Source: Streptomyces sp. NBC_01314 (lineage in GTDB: Bacteria; Actinomycetota; Actinomycetes; Streptomycetales; Streptomycetaceae). Taken from it: 64,000 nt of DNA. This document shows positions 34,744 through 43,265 of the stretch, one piece after another. The stretch covers positions 11,036,001 to 11,100,000 of the forward strand of contig NZ_CP108394.1 of the NCBI RefSeq assembly GCF_041435215.1. The letters are read 5' to 3'. Every line of letters begins with the position of its first letter. The stretch's first letter is position 1. Position numbers and translations under genes: made by a program. The notes beneath the pieces are model-generated. The model searched no databases, was not told the origin of the DNA, and worked only from the letters and a program-made list of their open reading frames with translations.

Positions 34744-36387
34744 TCACCGCGGGGCGGCGGGTGCCTGCGGCCCGGCTGCCGTCCGAGGGTCGGCGGTGGG
34801 CAGGTCGGGGGTGCGAGGCCCTTGGACGGAGGCACCCGGGCCTGCGGCCGGTAGGCCCGACTGCTGCGGCCGGCGCAGCAGGACGAATCCCACCGCGGCT
34901 GCCAGCAGGGTCAGGGCGGCTGCGACGACCAGACAGAGCTGAAGACCGTCGACGAATGCCTGCGACAGGGCGCCGAGGACACGCGGGGTGTCCACACCCA
35001 TGCGAAGCCCGCCGACCGCACTCAGTCCACCGGCGTCCGCGGCCTCGGTGACGCGCTGGACCGTCGCCCGGTCCAGCCCCGCGGCGGTGAGATGTCCGGG
35101 CAGAGCGTCCACGGCCCGAGAGGACAGCAGCGCGCCCAGGACGGCGGGGCCGAGGGCGGCGCCGAGCTGACGGAAGGCACTGTTGGCGGCAGCGGCCATA
35201 CCGGCCTGGTGGAACGGCACCGAACTGACGGCGGTGGCGGTCATCGGGGTGATGACAAAAGCCATGCCCAGGCCGAGCAGGGCCAGCCGCCAGGCCAGTG
35301 AACCGAAGGACGTGTTGGCGCCGATCGGGGTCAGCGACAGCAGCGCGATCACCGCGAGCAGCAGGCCGCCGGGAATCAGCACCCGAGGAGACACCCGGTG
35401 CACCAGGCGCCCTATGGGGACACCGAGAACCAGCGGCACTATGCACACCATCAGCAGCCGCCAGGCCGATTCCAGGGTGCTGAGCTGCTGGACCATGCCG
35501 AAGTAGAGGCTGAGGGCGAAGAAGAACCCGATGAGCCCGAGGAAGCTGATCATGGCGATCAGCGCGGTGGCGGTGAAGGAGGGGCTGCGGAACAGTGTCA
35601 GGTCCAGCATCGGGCTGGAGATGCGCCGTTCCACCAGGACAAAAGCGACCGATGCGACGACGGCGATGGACAGGGCAAGCATCACCTTGGTGTCGGTGAA
35701 GGAGTCGGCGCCGCCCTCGATGACCCCGTAGACCAGAGCGGTGATGGCCAGCGCGGCGGTGAACTGGCCGGGCCAGTCCAGTCGGCGCGTGCCCGGGGCA
35801 CGGGAGTCGGTGAGCAGCTTCGCCGCGACGGCCAGCGTGAGCAGCGAGGCGGGGACGGGCAGCAGGTAGATCCAGCGCCACGCGAAGTGGTCGAGGATCA
35901 CGCCCGCGATGACGGAGCCGAGGGCGAGGGCGGCCATCAGGGATGTCGCCCACAGGCCGACGAACTTCCCGCGCTCGCGCGGGTCGGGGACGGCATGGCT
36001 GATCAGCGCCAGGGACGTGGGCAGCAACGCGGCCGCGCCGAGACCGGCGAAGGCCTGCCCGGCCCAGACGACCTCGATCGACTGGGCGCACAGTGCGATC
36101 AGGGCACCCAGACCACTGAAGGCCAGGCCCGCCTGGAAGACCTTCTTGCGGCCGTGCACGTCACCGAAGACGCCCGCGGTGAGGATGAGCGCGGCCATGG
36201 GCAGCACGAACGCGACGCTCACCCAGGACAGCTGCGCAGTCGATGCGTCCAGCGCCCGCTGAATGGCGGGCAGGCTCGCCGAGACGGTGCTCACCGGCAG
36301 ATAGGCGACGAACACGCCGACGCAGGCCATGACGAGTGTGGGCACCCGCCGGTCCTGCGGCGCGTTCGCCGTGGTCGTGACGTTCAC
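34744..36387 (-). CDS. DHA2-family (EmrB/QacA) drug exporter
   Basis: This 547-residue protein has fourteen predicted membrane helices, typical of DHA2 proton antiporters. Motif A is present in the first loop (GVFGDVHGRKKVFQAG, about residues 72-87) and motif C-type helix GLGAAALLPTSLALI follows near 115. The last 40 residues are a Pro/Ala-rich cytoplasmic tail. It should export hydrophobic drugs or metabolites using the proton gradient. The AsnC-type regulator downstream is its likely controller. Confidence 0.92.
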   Translation of the reverse strand: MNVTTTANAPQDRRVPTLVMACVGVFVAYLPVSTVSASLPAIQRALDASTAQLSWVSVAFVLPMAALILTAGVFGDVHGRKKVFQAGLAFSGLGALIALCAQSIEVVWAGQAFAGLGAAALLPTSLALISHAVPDPRERGKFVGLWATSLMAALALGSVIAGVILDHFAWRWIYLLPVPASLLTLAVAAKLLTDSRAPGTRRLDWPGQFTAALAITALVYGVIEGGADSFTDTKVMLALSIAVVASVAFVLVERRISSPMLDLTLFRSPSFTATALIAMISFLGLIGFFFALSLYFGMVQQLSTLESAWRLLMVCIVPLVLGVPIGRLVHRVSPRVLIPGGLLLAVIALLSLTPIGANTSFGSLAWRLALLGLGMAFVITPMTATAVSSVPFHQAGMAAAANSAFRQLGAALGPAVLGALLSSRAVDALPGHLTAAGLDRATVQRVTEAADAGGLSAVGGLRMGVDTPRVLGALSQAFVDGLQLCLVVAAALTLLAAAVGFVLLRRPQQSGLPAAGPGASVQGPRTPDLPTADPRTAAGPQAPAAPR

Positions 36388-36529
36388 GAAAGACTCTCTT
36401 CCTCAAGCGGCCAGGCGCTGTGGGCGGCTGACTTCCGTCGCAACGTTTCGCCCCGCCGGTGAGCCGATGCCAGCCACGAGCGCCGGATCCCGGAAATCCG
36501 ACATCCGAGCCTTCGGCCCGGAGAAAGTC

Positions 36530-36770
36530 CGACCGCCGGATCGTCGTCGACGGTGAGGATCACCGGTTCGGGGTCGGCGCTCCTCCTGGGCATCCGTCGC
36601 AGCATGGGCTCGTTGATGTAGCACCAGCACCGGTCCTTGCCGGACGCGAAGGACCGGATCACCGGATGGACGGTCCCGCTGAGGTGAACCGTGGCGTGTT
36701 TGTCGGGTGAGCAGTCGCATCATCCGACGTATCCGAAGGTTTGACAGAGCGGCGGGCGCAGCCGTCTGGG
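36530..36770 (-). pseudogene. UBP-type zinc-finger gene fused to start of a response-regulator/reductase gene, decayed
   Basis: Minus-strand segments in two frames read LCQTFGYVG, then HATVHLSGTVHPVIRSFASG and KDRCWCYINEP, the pattern of small UBP-type zinc-finger proteins (HPVIRSFEPGEDW..CY). Directly after comes RRSADPEPVILTVDDDPAVG, the N-terminal receiver motif of the FAD-dependent reductase that often follows the zinc-finger gene. Both are cut short and frameshifted. Confidence 0.6.
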
Positions 36771-36882
36771 CCGTGCCGGAACGAGGGCCCGGGGGCGGCG
36801 CGGGCACCGGCGAAGGCGAAGGTCGCCATGATCAGTCCTTGTGTGGGAGGGGCCGTGCCGGGGGGCGTGCCCTGTCACGGCG

Positions 36883-38065
36883 TCAGTAGCGGGCGTTGAA
36901 GGCATGACGCTCGTCGACTGCCTTGTGACCCGGCTGGTGGATCGGGCCCGTGCCCAGGGTCAGGGACAGGCCCGTGCCCAGGGTCAGGGACAGGCCCGTG
37001 CCCTGGTTGGCGTGGGCGATGATCTCCGCGGTGATGGAGATCGCCGTCTCCTCAGGCGTGCGCGCGCCGAGGTCGAGACCGATCGGGGAGCGCAGCCGAG
37101 CCAGTCGGTCCTGCGTGACTCCCGCCTCGCGCAGGAGACGCAGGCGTTCGTCGTGCGTCCGGCGGGATCCCATCGCGCCCGCGTAACCGACGACCGGCAG
37201 ATCGAGTGCCAGCCGCAGCAGGGGGATGTCGAACCTGGAGTCGTGGGTGAGGACGCAGACGGCGGTACGGGCGTCCACCTCGGTGCGTTCCAGGTAGCGA
37301 TGTGGCCAGTCGACCACGACCTCGTCCGCGTGCGGGAAACGTACGGCAGTGGCGAAGACGGGGCGGGCGTCGCACACGGTGACCCGGTAGCCCAGGAAGC
37401 GGCCGGCCTGGCTGAGCGCGGTGGCGAAGTCGACCGCGCCGAAGATCAGCATGCGGGGGCGGGTCGCGGCCACGTGGACGAGGACGGAGAGCCCGGTCGG
37501 GGCAGGTGTCCGCGTCCCCGCCGAGCGAGACGAGCGCGGTGCGTCCCGCCCGCAGCTGGGCTGTGGTCCGGTCCGCCACCGCCTGGCCTGTTGACCCTGC
37601 GGCCAGCGACCCGTCGGCGGTCCAGCTGTCACCGAGAACGCTCAGGGTGGCGCCGGTCAGTTTGTCGGGGCCGTCGACGACCTGGGCCACGGCGGCGGGT
37701 CGGCCCTCGGCAACCTCGGCGAGGGCCGCGCCGAGATGCGGTCGGGTAGCCGGATCGATGCGCTGGACGAGGACGCCGAGTTCGCCGCCGCAGGTCAGGC
37801 CGACGGCGAAGGCGTCGTCGTCGGAGTAGCCGAACCAGACGCGCTGGGGTGGACCCTGGTCGTGGAGGACCTGTCGGCACAGTTCGTAGACGGCTCCCTC
37901 GACGCAGCCGCCGGAGATGCTGCCGACGGCGTTGTCGTCCTCGTCCACCGCGACCGACGTACCGACGGGCAGGGGTGCGCTTCCGGTGACGTCGACGACG
38001 GTGGCCAGGGCGAAGGGGCGTGCCTCGCGGCTCCAACGGTGCAGTGTGTCCGCGATGTTCAGCAT
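36883..38065 (-). pseudogene. XdhC/CoxI-family protein, frameshifted
   Basis: The N-terminal XdhC_CoxI domain starts at the ATG at 38065 (RPFALATVVDVTGSAPLPVG) and includes GSISGGCVEGAVYE and LTCGGELGVLV. Near 37490 the frame breaks after LVSLGGDADTCPDRAL and resumes as SVLVHVAATRPRMLIFGAVD, the C-terminal Rossmann domain (RFLGYRVTVCDARPVFAT, YAGAMGSRRTH). Intact members (about 380 residues) insert sulfurated molybdenum cofactor into xanthine or CO dehydrogenase. A 24-bp tandem repeat encodes the last residues. Whether this is one broken gene or a sequence error cannot be told here. Confidence 0.8.
36945..37003. repeat. 24-bp tandem repeat (2.5 copies) in the XdhC 3' end
   Basis: Units begin GGCCCGTGCCCAGGGTCAGG at 36945 and 36969, with an 11-base partial third at 36993. 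It encodes repeated GTGLSLTL on the minus strand. The unit is a multiple of three, so copy changes keep the frame. Confidence 0.95.
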
Positions 38066-38084
38066 GGGTCGTTCTCCGGGTTCG

Positions 38085-39889
38085 CAGTGAGGGACTCTGT
38101 CGGGAATCTTGAGGACGGGCCGTAAACGATCGTGACGTTGCGTCAGGCTCGTTGGAACGTTCTGCTCATGTTCCCCAGGAGCCCGATATGTCCCTCCGTC
38201 CTCGTCCCGGAGCCGAGATCCCGCCGCTGACCATGCGGGTCGCCCGAGCCAGCAACCCCCACGGCACCACCGCGATGTGGATCCGCGACCGCCTCGACGG
38301 CCTGTGGAACGACGAGGACTTCACCGCCTGGTACCCCCGCGACGGCCGCCCCGGACTCTCGCCTGCCCAGCTGGCCACCGTCTGCGTGCTGCAGTACGCG
38401 ATGAACCTGTCCGACCGTCAGGCCGCCGAAGCGGTGCGCTGCCGCATCGACTTCAAATACGCCCTCGGACTGGAACTGGAAGACCCCGGCTTCCATCACA
38501 GCGTCCTGTCCGACTTTCGCGACCGGCTCGCCGAGGGCGACCGAGCCGACCGGCTGCTGGGCCTCGCGCTCACGCGGATCCGGCGGGCCGGCCTGCTCAA
38601 GGGGCGCGGCAAGCAGCGCACCGACTCCATCTACGTCCTGTCCGCCGCGCGGGAGTTGACCCGCCTGGAGCTGGTGTCCGAGGCGGTGCGCGCCGTCCTG
38701 GAGGATGTGGCCCGAGGCGCGCCGGAACTGCTGGATGAGCTGGTCACCGCCGAGTGGGCCGAACGCTACGGGCGGCAGGTGCGCCTGTGCTCCCAGCCCA
38801 GCCACCCCGTCGCCCGGCTCGAGCAGGTGGGCGCCGACGCCCGCGAACTGCTTCAGCGACTTGACGCCCGCTTCCCCGGCGGCGCCGTTCCGGCGCAGGC
38901 CCGGGTGCTCCGAACGATCCTGGTGCAGCACTTCCTTGTGGACGGGCGCGGACGGTTCCGGCCGCGCACCGAGCGCGATGGCCGGCCTCCTTCCCGGGTA
39001 CGGATCGAGTCGCCGTATGAGACCGAGGCCCGCTGGACGCGGCGCGGCGATACCCGCTGGACCGGCTACCTCGCGCACGTGACCGAGACCTGCGACGACA
39101 AGCGGATCAACGTCATCACCGACGTGGCCACCGTCGTCTCCAGCGCGGACAGCCAGGCACTGCCCGGCATCCATGCCCGCCTCAAGCGGCTTCGCCTGCC
39201 TGGGCAGCACCTGGTCGACGGCGGCTACACCTCCGTCGCCGGCATGGACGCCGCTGCCCGCCTCCACCGCGTCACCCTGGTCGGGCCGCTTCCCTCCAGC
39301 ACCTCGCCACAGCACCGGGCCGAGGATGGCTTCGGCAGGGAGAACTTTGTCATCGACTTCGACCAACGCGAGGTCACCTGCCCCAACGGGCAGGTCAGCG
39401 GCAACTGGCGGGACCTTCCGGTGGCGGAGCCGACATCGGTGGTGGTCCGGTTCGACGCCCGCCAGTGCGGCCGCTGCCCCGAGCAGGCCGCGTGCACCCC
39501 GGGCTCGTTTCGCAGCCTGTACTTCCCGACCCGTCGCATGCACGAACTCCAGGCCAAGAATCGCGCCGATCAGCAGGATGCAAACTGGCGCAGGCTCTAC
39601 GGGCTGCGATCCGGGGCCGAGGGCACCATCGAGGAGTTCGCGCACGGTCATCGAGCACGCCGGTGCCGCTACCGCGGCCTGGCCAAAACGCACGTCCAGC
39701 ACGTCCTGACCGCACTCGCGATCAACGTCGAGCGGCTGAGCCTCCAAGAGCCCGTCGGCCACTCCTACCGGCCCCGCCCTCCCACGGCGTTCCAGCAATA
39801 CCTCGACGCACGCGGCCTGCCTCGCCCCCTGTGGTGGCGGCAAGGAAAGTGACCCCGGATCTCAAGATTCCCGACAGAGTCTCTCACTG
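38085..39889 (+). mobile_element. Complete IS1182-type insertion sequence
   Basis: Terminal inverted repeats of 29 bp (38085-38113 and 39861-39889) differ at one base; both contain GACTCTGTCGGGAATCTTGA. Total length 1805 bp, with one intact transposase gene. No clear target duplication is visible. Its left end is 20 bp upstream of the XdhC start and its right end cuts an unrelated gene (39889-39951). Confidence 0.88.
38188..39852 (+). CDS. IS1182-family transposase
   Basis: This 554-residue DDE transposase is intact. The N-terminal DUF772-type domain includes GRPGLSPAQLATVCVLQYAM and DFKYALGLELEDPGF. The catalytic core has TDSIYVLSA (first Asp region), HLVDGGYTSVAGMDAAARLH (second Asp) and the C-terminal YGLRSGAEGTIEEFAHGHRA (Glu). 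A CGRCPEQAAC motif near residue 430 could bind zinc. The ATG at 38188 follows AGGAG. Flanking inverted repeats are intact, so the element may still move. Confidence 0.93.
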   Translation: MSLRPRPGAEIPPLTMRVARASNPHGTTAMWIRDRLDGLWNDEDFTAWYPRDGRPGLSPAQLATVCVLQYAMNLSDRQAAEAVRCRIDFKYALGLELEDPGFHHSVLSDFRDRLAEGDRADRLLGLALTRIRRAGLLKGRGKQRTDSIYVLSAARELTRLELVSEAVRAVLEDVARGAPELLDELVTAEWAERYGRQVRLCSQPSHPVARLEQVGADARELLQRLDARFPGGAVPAQARVLRTILVQHFLVDGRGRFRPRTERDGRPPSRVRIESPYETEARWTRRGDTRWTGYLAHVTETCDDKRINVITDVATVVSSADSQALPGIHARLKRLRLPGQHLVDGGYTSVAGMDAAARLHRVTLVGPLPSSTSPQHRAEDGFGRENFVIDFDQREVTCPNGQVSGNWRDLPVAEPTSVVVRFDARQCGRCPEQAACTPGSFRSLYFPTRRMHELQAKNRADQQDANWRRLYGLRSGAEGTIEEFAHGHRARRCRYRGLAKTHVQHVLTALAINVERLSLQEPVGHSYRPRPPTAFQQYLDARGLPRPLWWRQGK

Positions 39890-39951
39890 AGGTCGACGGC
39901 AGCTACGCGCTCACCGCGGGAGGTGAGTCCGAGCACCACTTCCCGGCCTGA
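39889..39951 (+). pseudogene. C-terminal scrap cut by the IS1182 element
   Basis: A frame reading EVDGSYALTAGGESEHHFPA ends at 39951. It starts exactly where the right inverted repeat ends, so it is the tail of a gene whose remainder was lost. Family not identified. Confidence 0.4.
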
Positions 39952-40024
39952 TCCCGTTGCCGCTGTGAGGACGGAACTCCTCTCCGCGATCTGCGTGTCG
40001 GTCTGCCTTCATTTTCGGTAGGTC

Positions 40025-40945
40025 TCACAGCGCGCCCTTCAGCGCTCGTGCTTGTCGGCGCCAGAACTCCCGTGAGATTTCGGCTTTGGGGAACACGAGG
40101 TCGAAGCCGTGGAAGGCGCCGGGGATGACGTCGAGGTGGCAGGGGACGCCGCTGGCATTCAGTCGGCGCGCGTACTCGACGTCTTCGTCGTGGAAGAGAT
40201 CTTGGGTGCCGACGCCGATCCAGGCCGGAGGAAGACCGGTGAGATCCTCGCGGCGGGCTGCGGCCGCGTATGGGGAGACGTCCGGGCCCGCGACGGAGTT
40301 GCCGAGGTAGGACGTCCAGCCGTAGCGGTTGCTCTTGGGCGTCCAGACGCGGACCTTGAGGCTCTTCAGGTCGGTTCTCGTCGTGGTGCGGTCGTCCAGC
40401 ATGGGGTAGAGGAGCAGTTGGAACACGGGGCGGATCTCGGCCCGGTCATGGGCGAGCAGGGCGAGGGCGGCGGCGAGTCCGCCGCCTGCGCTGGCGCCGC
40501 CGATCGCGATGCGGTCGATGTCGATGTGCAGGTCGTCCGCGCGCTCGGCCAGTCCCCGCAGCGCGGCGTAGGCATCCTCGACCGCGGCGGGCGCGGGATG
40601 GGCCGGCCCCAGTCGGTAACGGACCGCGGCGACGGTGATGCCGAGCTCGCGGGCGAAGGCGATGTTCGTACGGTCGTCCTGCTCGGGAGCGCCGAAGATC
40701 AGCCCGCCTCCGTGGATCCAGAGCAGCGCCGGAGCCGCTGCCTTCAGGCCGGTGGGCTGGAAGACGCGAAGCGAGACGGGCGGCGCGCCCTTGGGCCCGG
40801 GCACGAGGATCTCCTGGACAGTGACGTCCGGTCCTGGATCGGTCGCGCGCCACTTCACTCTCCGCACGAGGCGCGACGACAGACGTCCGTAGGACACATT
40901 GGGGAGGAAGCGACCTCGTTTGAGATCGGGGTGGAAGGCACTCAT
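40025..40945 (-). CDS. HSL-type alpha/beta hydrolase (acetyl esterase-like)
   Basis: This 306-residue enzyme is of the hormone-sensitive-lipase group. It has the oxyanion motif LLWIHGGGLIFGAP (about residues 82-95), the nucleophile elbow GGASAGGGLAA (Ser at about 152), an acid region near DLFHDEDVEYARRL and the catalytic His in AFHGFDLVFP. It should hydrolyse short-chain acyl or aryl esters. The ATG at 40945 is preceded by a GAGGA ribosome site; the longer upstream frame overlaps the TetR gene and is rejected. A hairpin separates it from that gene. Confidence 0.9.
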   Translation of the reverse strand: MSAFHPDLKRGRFLPNVSYGRLSSRLVRRVKWRATDPGPDVTVQEILVPGPKGAPPVSLRVFQPTGLKAAAPALLWIHGGGLIFGAPEQDDRTNIAFARELGITVAAVRYRLGPAHPAPAAVEDAYAALRGLAERADDLHIDIDRIAIGGASAGGGLAAALALLAHDRAEIRPVFQLLLYPMLDDRTTTRTDLKSLKVRVWTPKSNRYGWTSYLGNSVAGPDVSPYAAAARREDLTGLPPAWIGVGTQDLFHDEDVEYARRLNASGVPCHLDVIPGAFHGFDLVFPKAEISREFWRRQARALKGAL

Positions 40946-40990
40946 CGGGTCCTCGTTCTTTCCCCTCATTAAGGGGGTGTGGGATCGTCT

Positions 40991-41009
40991 GGCCACCCGG
41001 CGGGTGGCC
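40991..41009 (-). terminator. Hairpin after the TetR gene
   Basis: GGCCACCC and GGGTGGCC form a perfect eight-bp stem with a three-base loop, 88 bp downstream of the TetR stop and upstream of the esterase. Confidence 0.55.
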
Positions 41010-41096
41010 GGCGTCGAGAGTGACGCGGATGCGGTTGTCGAGGGAGCCGCAGACCTTGTTCGACCGGACCAGCTTCTGATCGGCGCGGATGGCGTC

Positions 41097-41684
41097 TCAG
41101 TTGTGCTGCTCGGCATCCAGGAGTGCGAGGGCGTTGCGGATGCCCTGTTCGAGGAGTTGGTCGGCGAGTTGCCGGTCGGTCAGGGCACGGGAGAGCTGCA
41201 GCGTCCCGGCCATCATGCCGAGGAAGCCCAGTGCCTTCAGTCGCGCCGAGGGCGGATCGTGGGGTGCCAGGCGGGCGGCGAAGCCGTCGATGAGGACGAG
41301 CGCGCCGTCGGTGTATGCCTGCCTGGTGGGATCCGTGGAGCGTGCGATCTCGTCGAGCAGGGCGGCGTTGGGGCAGCCGTCCTCCACATTGTCGCGCTGC
41401 TCAGGGGAGAAGTACCAGCGCACGATCTGTTCGAGGCCGGCGCGGCCGGGTGCCGCCTGCGCGACGATGTTCGCGTGCTGTGCGCGCATCTGGTCGGCGA
41501 CCGCGGTGGCGATGAGTTCGTCCTTGGAGTCGAAGTAGGCGTAGAAGGTGCCGTTGGTCAGGCCGGCGTCCTTCATGAGCGTGGCGACCCCGGAGCCGTC
41601 GATGCCGTCCTGCTTGAGCCGGCGGCCGGCCGTCGCGATGATCCGCTGCCTTGTCTCCTGCTTGTGTTCTTTCGCGTATCGCAC
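41097..41684 (-). CDS. TetR-family regulator
   Basis: This 195-residue repressor has an N-terminal TetR HTH at about residues 12-55 (RIIATAGRRLKQDGIDGSGV, then GLTNGTFYAYFDSKDELIAT). The C-terminal domain contains CPNAALLDEIARSTDPTRQA, typical of the subgroup that responds to aromatic or aldehyde-type ligands and often guards SDR and MFS genes. Neighbours on the same strand are the secreted beta-propeller upstream and the esterase downstream. No operator was identified with confidence. Confidence 0.9.
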   Translation of the reverse strand: MRYAKEHKQETRQRIIATAGRRLKQDGIDGSGVATLMKDAGLTNGTFYAYFDSKDELIATAVADQMRAQHANIVAQAAPGRAGLEQIVRWYFSPEQRDNVEDGCPNAALLDEIARSTDPTRQAYTDGALVLIDGFAARLAPHDPPSARLKALGFLGMMAGTLQLSRALTDRQLADQLLEQGIRNALALLDAEQHN

Positions 41685-41706
41685 GATGTGTTCCTCCGTT
41701 GGGGCC

Positions 41707-41735
41707 GGTGGCCGGGGTTTTGCGCCCCGGCCACC
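41707..41735 (-). terminator. Terminator of the secreted beta-propeller gene
   Basis: An 11-bp perfect stem, GGTGGCCGGGG against CCCCGGCCACC, with a TTTTGCG loop, lies 19 bp beyond the stop codon at 41754. Confidence 0.8.
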
Positions 41736-41753
41736 GGGCTGGGTCGGGCTGGG

Positions 41754-42845
41754 TCAGTGTGCCGCGCCCGCGAGGAGAGCGGGGAAGTTGATCCTGGCGG
41801 TCTGCAGTTTCGCGTCGTGGGGCTCGGGGACCCCGCCGTCGGTGATGTACAGCCGGTCGCCGCGGACCGCGGTGGCGGAGGGAGAGGCGAGTCCGTCCGC
41901 GCTGGTCAGGACGGGCTTGTAGGTGCCGTTGGGGTAGATCACCACGACCCTGTCCGGACCGTTGTTCGAGGAGGAGCCGTTCTGCGCGGCGAACACCACA
42001 TCGGAGCGGGGGGTCAGGAAGCTGATGTCGTCGATGTTGGGCAGGCCGCCGGTGACCTGGCGGATGGGACCGGCCGCGCCGGCGCCGGTGACCGGGATCC
42101 GCAGCAGGGTGCCCTTGTTGAAGTTGGTGGCCCACAGGGCGCCGTTGTGGAACCGGAGTCCGTTGGCGCCGATCGGCAGGGCTTCGGTCGGCACCGGCGC
42201 GAGAGCGGCATCGGTCAGCCACGGGGTCACCGATCCGCCCGAGACGGGAACGGACCAGATGGTGCCCTTCAGGCTGTCCGCGATGTAGAGGGTGCGTCCG
42301 GCCGCGTCGATGGCCAGTCCGTTGGGGCCGGAGTCGGCGGGCAGGGCGGCGATGCGCTGCGGGGTGCCGTCCGCGAGCAGCTTGTACACGCCGTTGCGGT
42401 CCGCGTTGCCCGGGGCCCACACGCTGTAGTAGACGGTGCCGTCACTGCCGCGGGTGTTGCCGCTGATCGCTTCACCCACCTGTCCGGTGGCGAGCACCGT
42501 GCGCTGTCCGGACGGGGTAATGCGCATCAGCTGCGGCCCGTGGGTGCGCTCGCACACCGCGCAGCTGCCGAGCATGGACAGGGTCACTGTGCCGTCGGGG
42601 TTGGCGGTGATGTTCTCGGGGATCTCGCCGGCGGCGTAGTCGAACGTCGCCTCGGTCGTCACGTCGGTGACAACAGATCCGCCGCGGTACGAGGGTCCCG
42701 TTCCCGCGGATGCGGACGGCGCCGAGACCAGGACGGCCGCCGTCGCGGTGACCGCCAGCGCGATGACGCCGTTCCTCTTCACCTTCCCGAAACGCCGGGT
42801 GCTCGATGCACTGCGCCGGACCGTGTCCTGGTACTGCTGCTGCAT
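41754..42845 (-). CDS. Secreted SMP-30/NHL-type beta-propeller protein
   Basis: This 363-residue protein has a Sec-type signal: basic N-terminus, a hydrophobic core VIALAVTATAAVLVSAPSAS and an Ala-x-Ala cleavage site near residue 47. The mature part has repeated propeller blades such as GPNGLAIDAAGRTLYIADSL, GANGLRFHNGALWATNFNKG and VRGDRLYITDGGVPEP. A Cys pair in SMLGSCAVCERTHG may form a disulfide. SMP-30/gluconolactonase-like proteins hydrolyse lactones or bind metal sugars; whether this one is catalytic is unclear. It is transcribed towards the TetR gene with a terminator between. Confidence 0.85.
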   Translation of the reverse strand: MQQQYQDTVRRSASSTRRFGKVKRNGVIALAVTATAAVLVSAPSASAGTGPSYRGGSVVTDVTTEATFDYAAGEIPENITANPDGTVTLSMLGSCAVCERTHGPQLMRITPSGQRTVLATGQVGEAISGNTRGSDGTVYYSVWAPGNADRNGVYKLLADGTPQRIAALPADSGPNGLAIDAAGRTLYIADSLKGTIWSVPVSGGSVTPWLTDAALAPVPTEALPIGANGLRFHNGALWATNFNKGTLLRIPVTGAGAAGPIRQVTGGLPNIDDISFLTPRSDVVFAAQNGSSSNNGPDRVVVIYPNGTYKPVLTSADGLASPSATAVRGDRLYITDGGVPEPHDAKLQTARINFPALLAGAAH

Positions 42846-42860
42846 GACTCTCCTCGGTAC

Positions 42861-43125
42861 TCAACGGTTGTCTGGAATGTCAGGGGCATCTGGAATGTCA
42901 GGGGCACCTGGGGTTCTGGTGGGCAGGTGGTTGCTCTTGCGGATCTGCCTGTCGAACGTTGCGGCGGGGGCGGGCCGTGGTCAGGCGTGAGGCCGGCGGG
43001 CCGACGGTGTAGCGCCGTTTCGGTTCGTGTGGGTGGCCGCGGTGACGACCACTTTGGTGACGACGGCGGGGTCCTCGCCGTCCTGCACCGCATCCGCTGT
43101 CGCCTCGTCGAAGGCGCGCCGTCGC
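42861..43125 (-). pseudogene. SDR C-terminal remnant A
   Basis: The minus strand reads EDPAVVTKVVVTAATHTN then, in another frame, FDRQIRKSNHLPTRTPG and a short repeat-derived extension ending at 42861. These match the C-terminus of the intact SDR at 45293 (GDDPDVVAKAIVAAAM and FDGQIRKSNKLAG). No Rossmann domain remains. Confidence 0.65.
42871..42906. repeat. 18-bp direct repeat, two copies
   Basis: TCTGGAATGTCAGGGGCA occurs twice in perfect tandem upstream of the beta-propeller gene, at the tail of an SDR remnant. Confidence 0.95.
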
Positions 43126-43159
43126 TTTCGGGCGGGTTCGGGTACGCGACAGGTGGGCG

Positions 43160-43246
43160 TCAGTTCGGCATCCGGTAATGCTTGCGGGCGATGCGGTCGA
43201 AGATCCGGGCCGGAAGGATGCGATCGCCGTACCCGAGGTACCGGGC
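43160..43246 (-). pseudogene. SDR C-terminal remnant B
   Basis: A 28-residue frame, RYLGYGDRILPARIFDRIAR ending HYRMPN at 43160, corresponds to the last helix and tail of an SDR of the same subgroup (compare HRILPAGVFDGQIRKSN at 45293). It lies between remnant A and the exporter. Confidence 0.6.
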
Positions 43247-43265
43247 TTAGCCGGTGTACGGGCCG

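Noticed and set aside
36883..38065. Programmed frameshift in XdhC
   Set aside because: No classic slippery heptamer with a downstream pseudoknot was seen near 37490; simple mutation or read error is more likely.
38143..39843. 566-codon minus-strand frame
   Set aside because: Antisense to the IS1182 transposase, whose motifs are clear on the plus strand.
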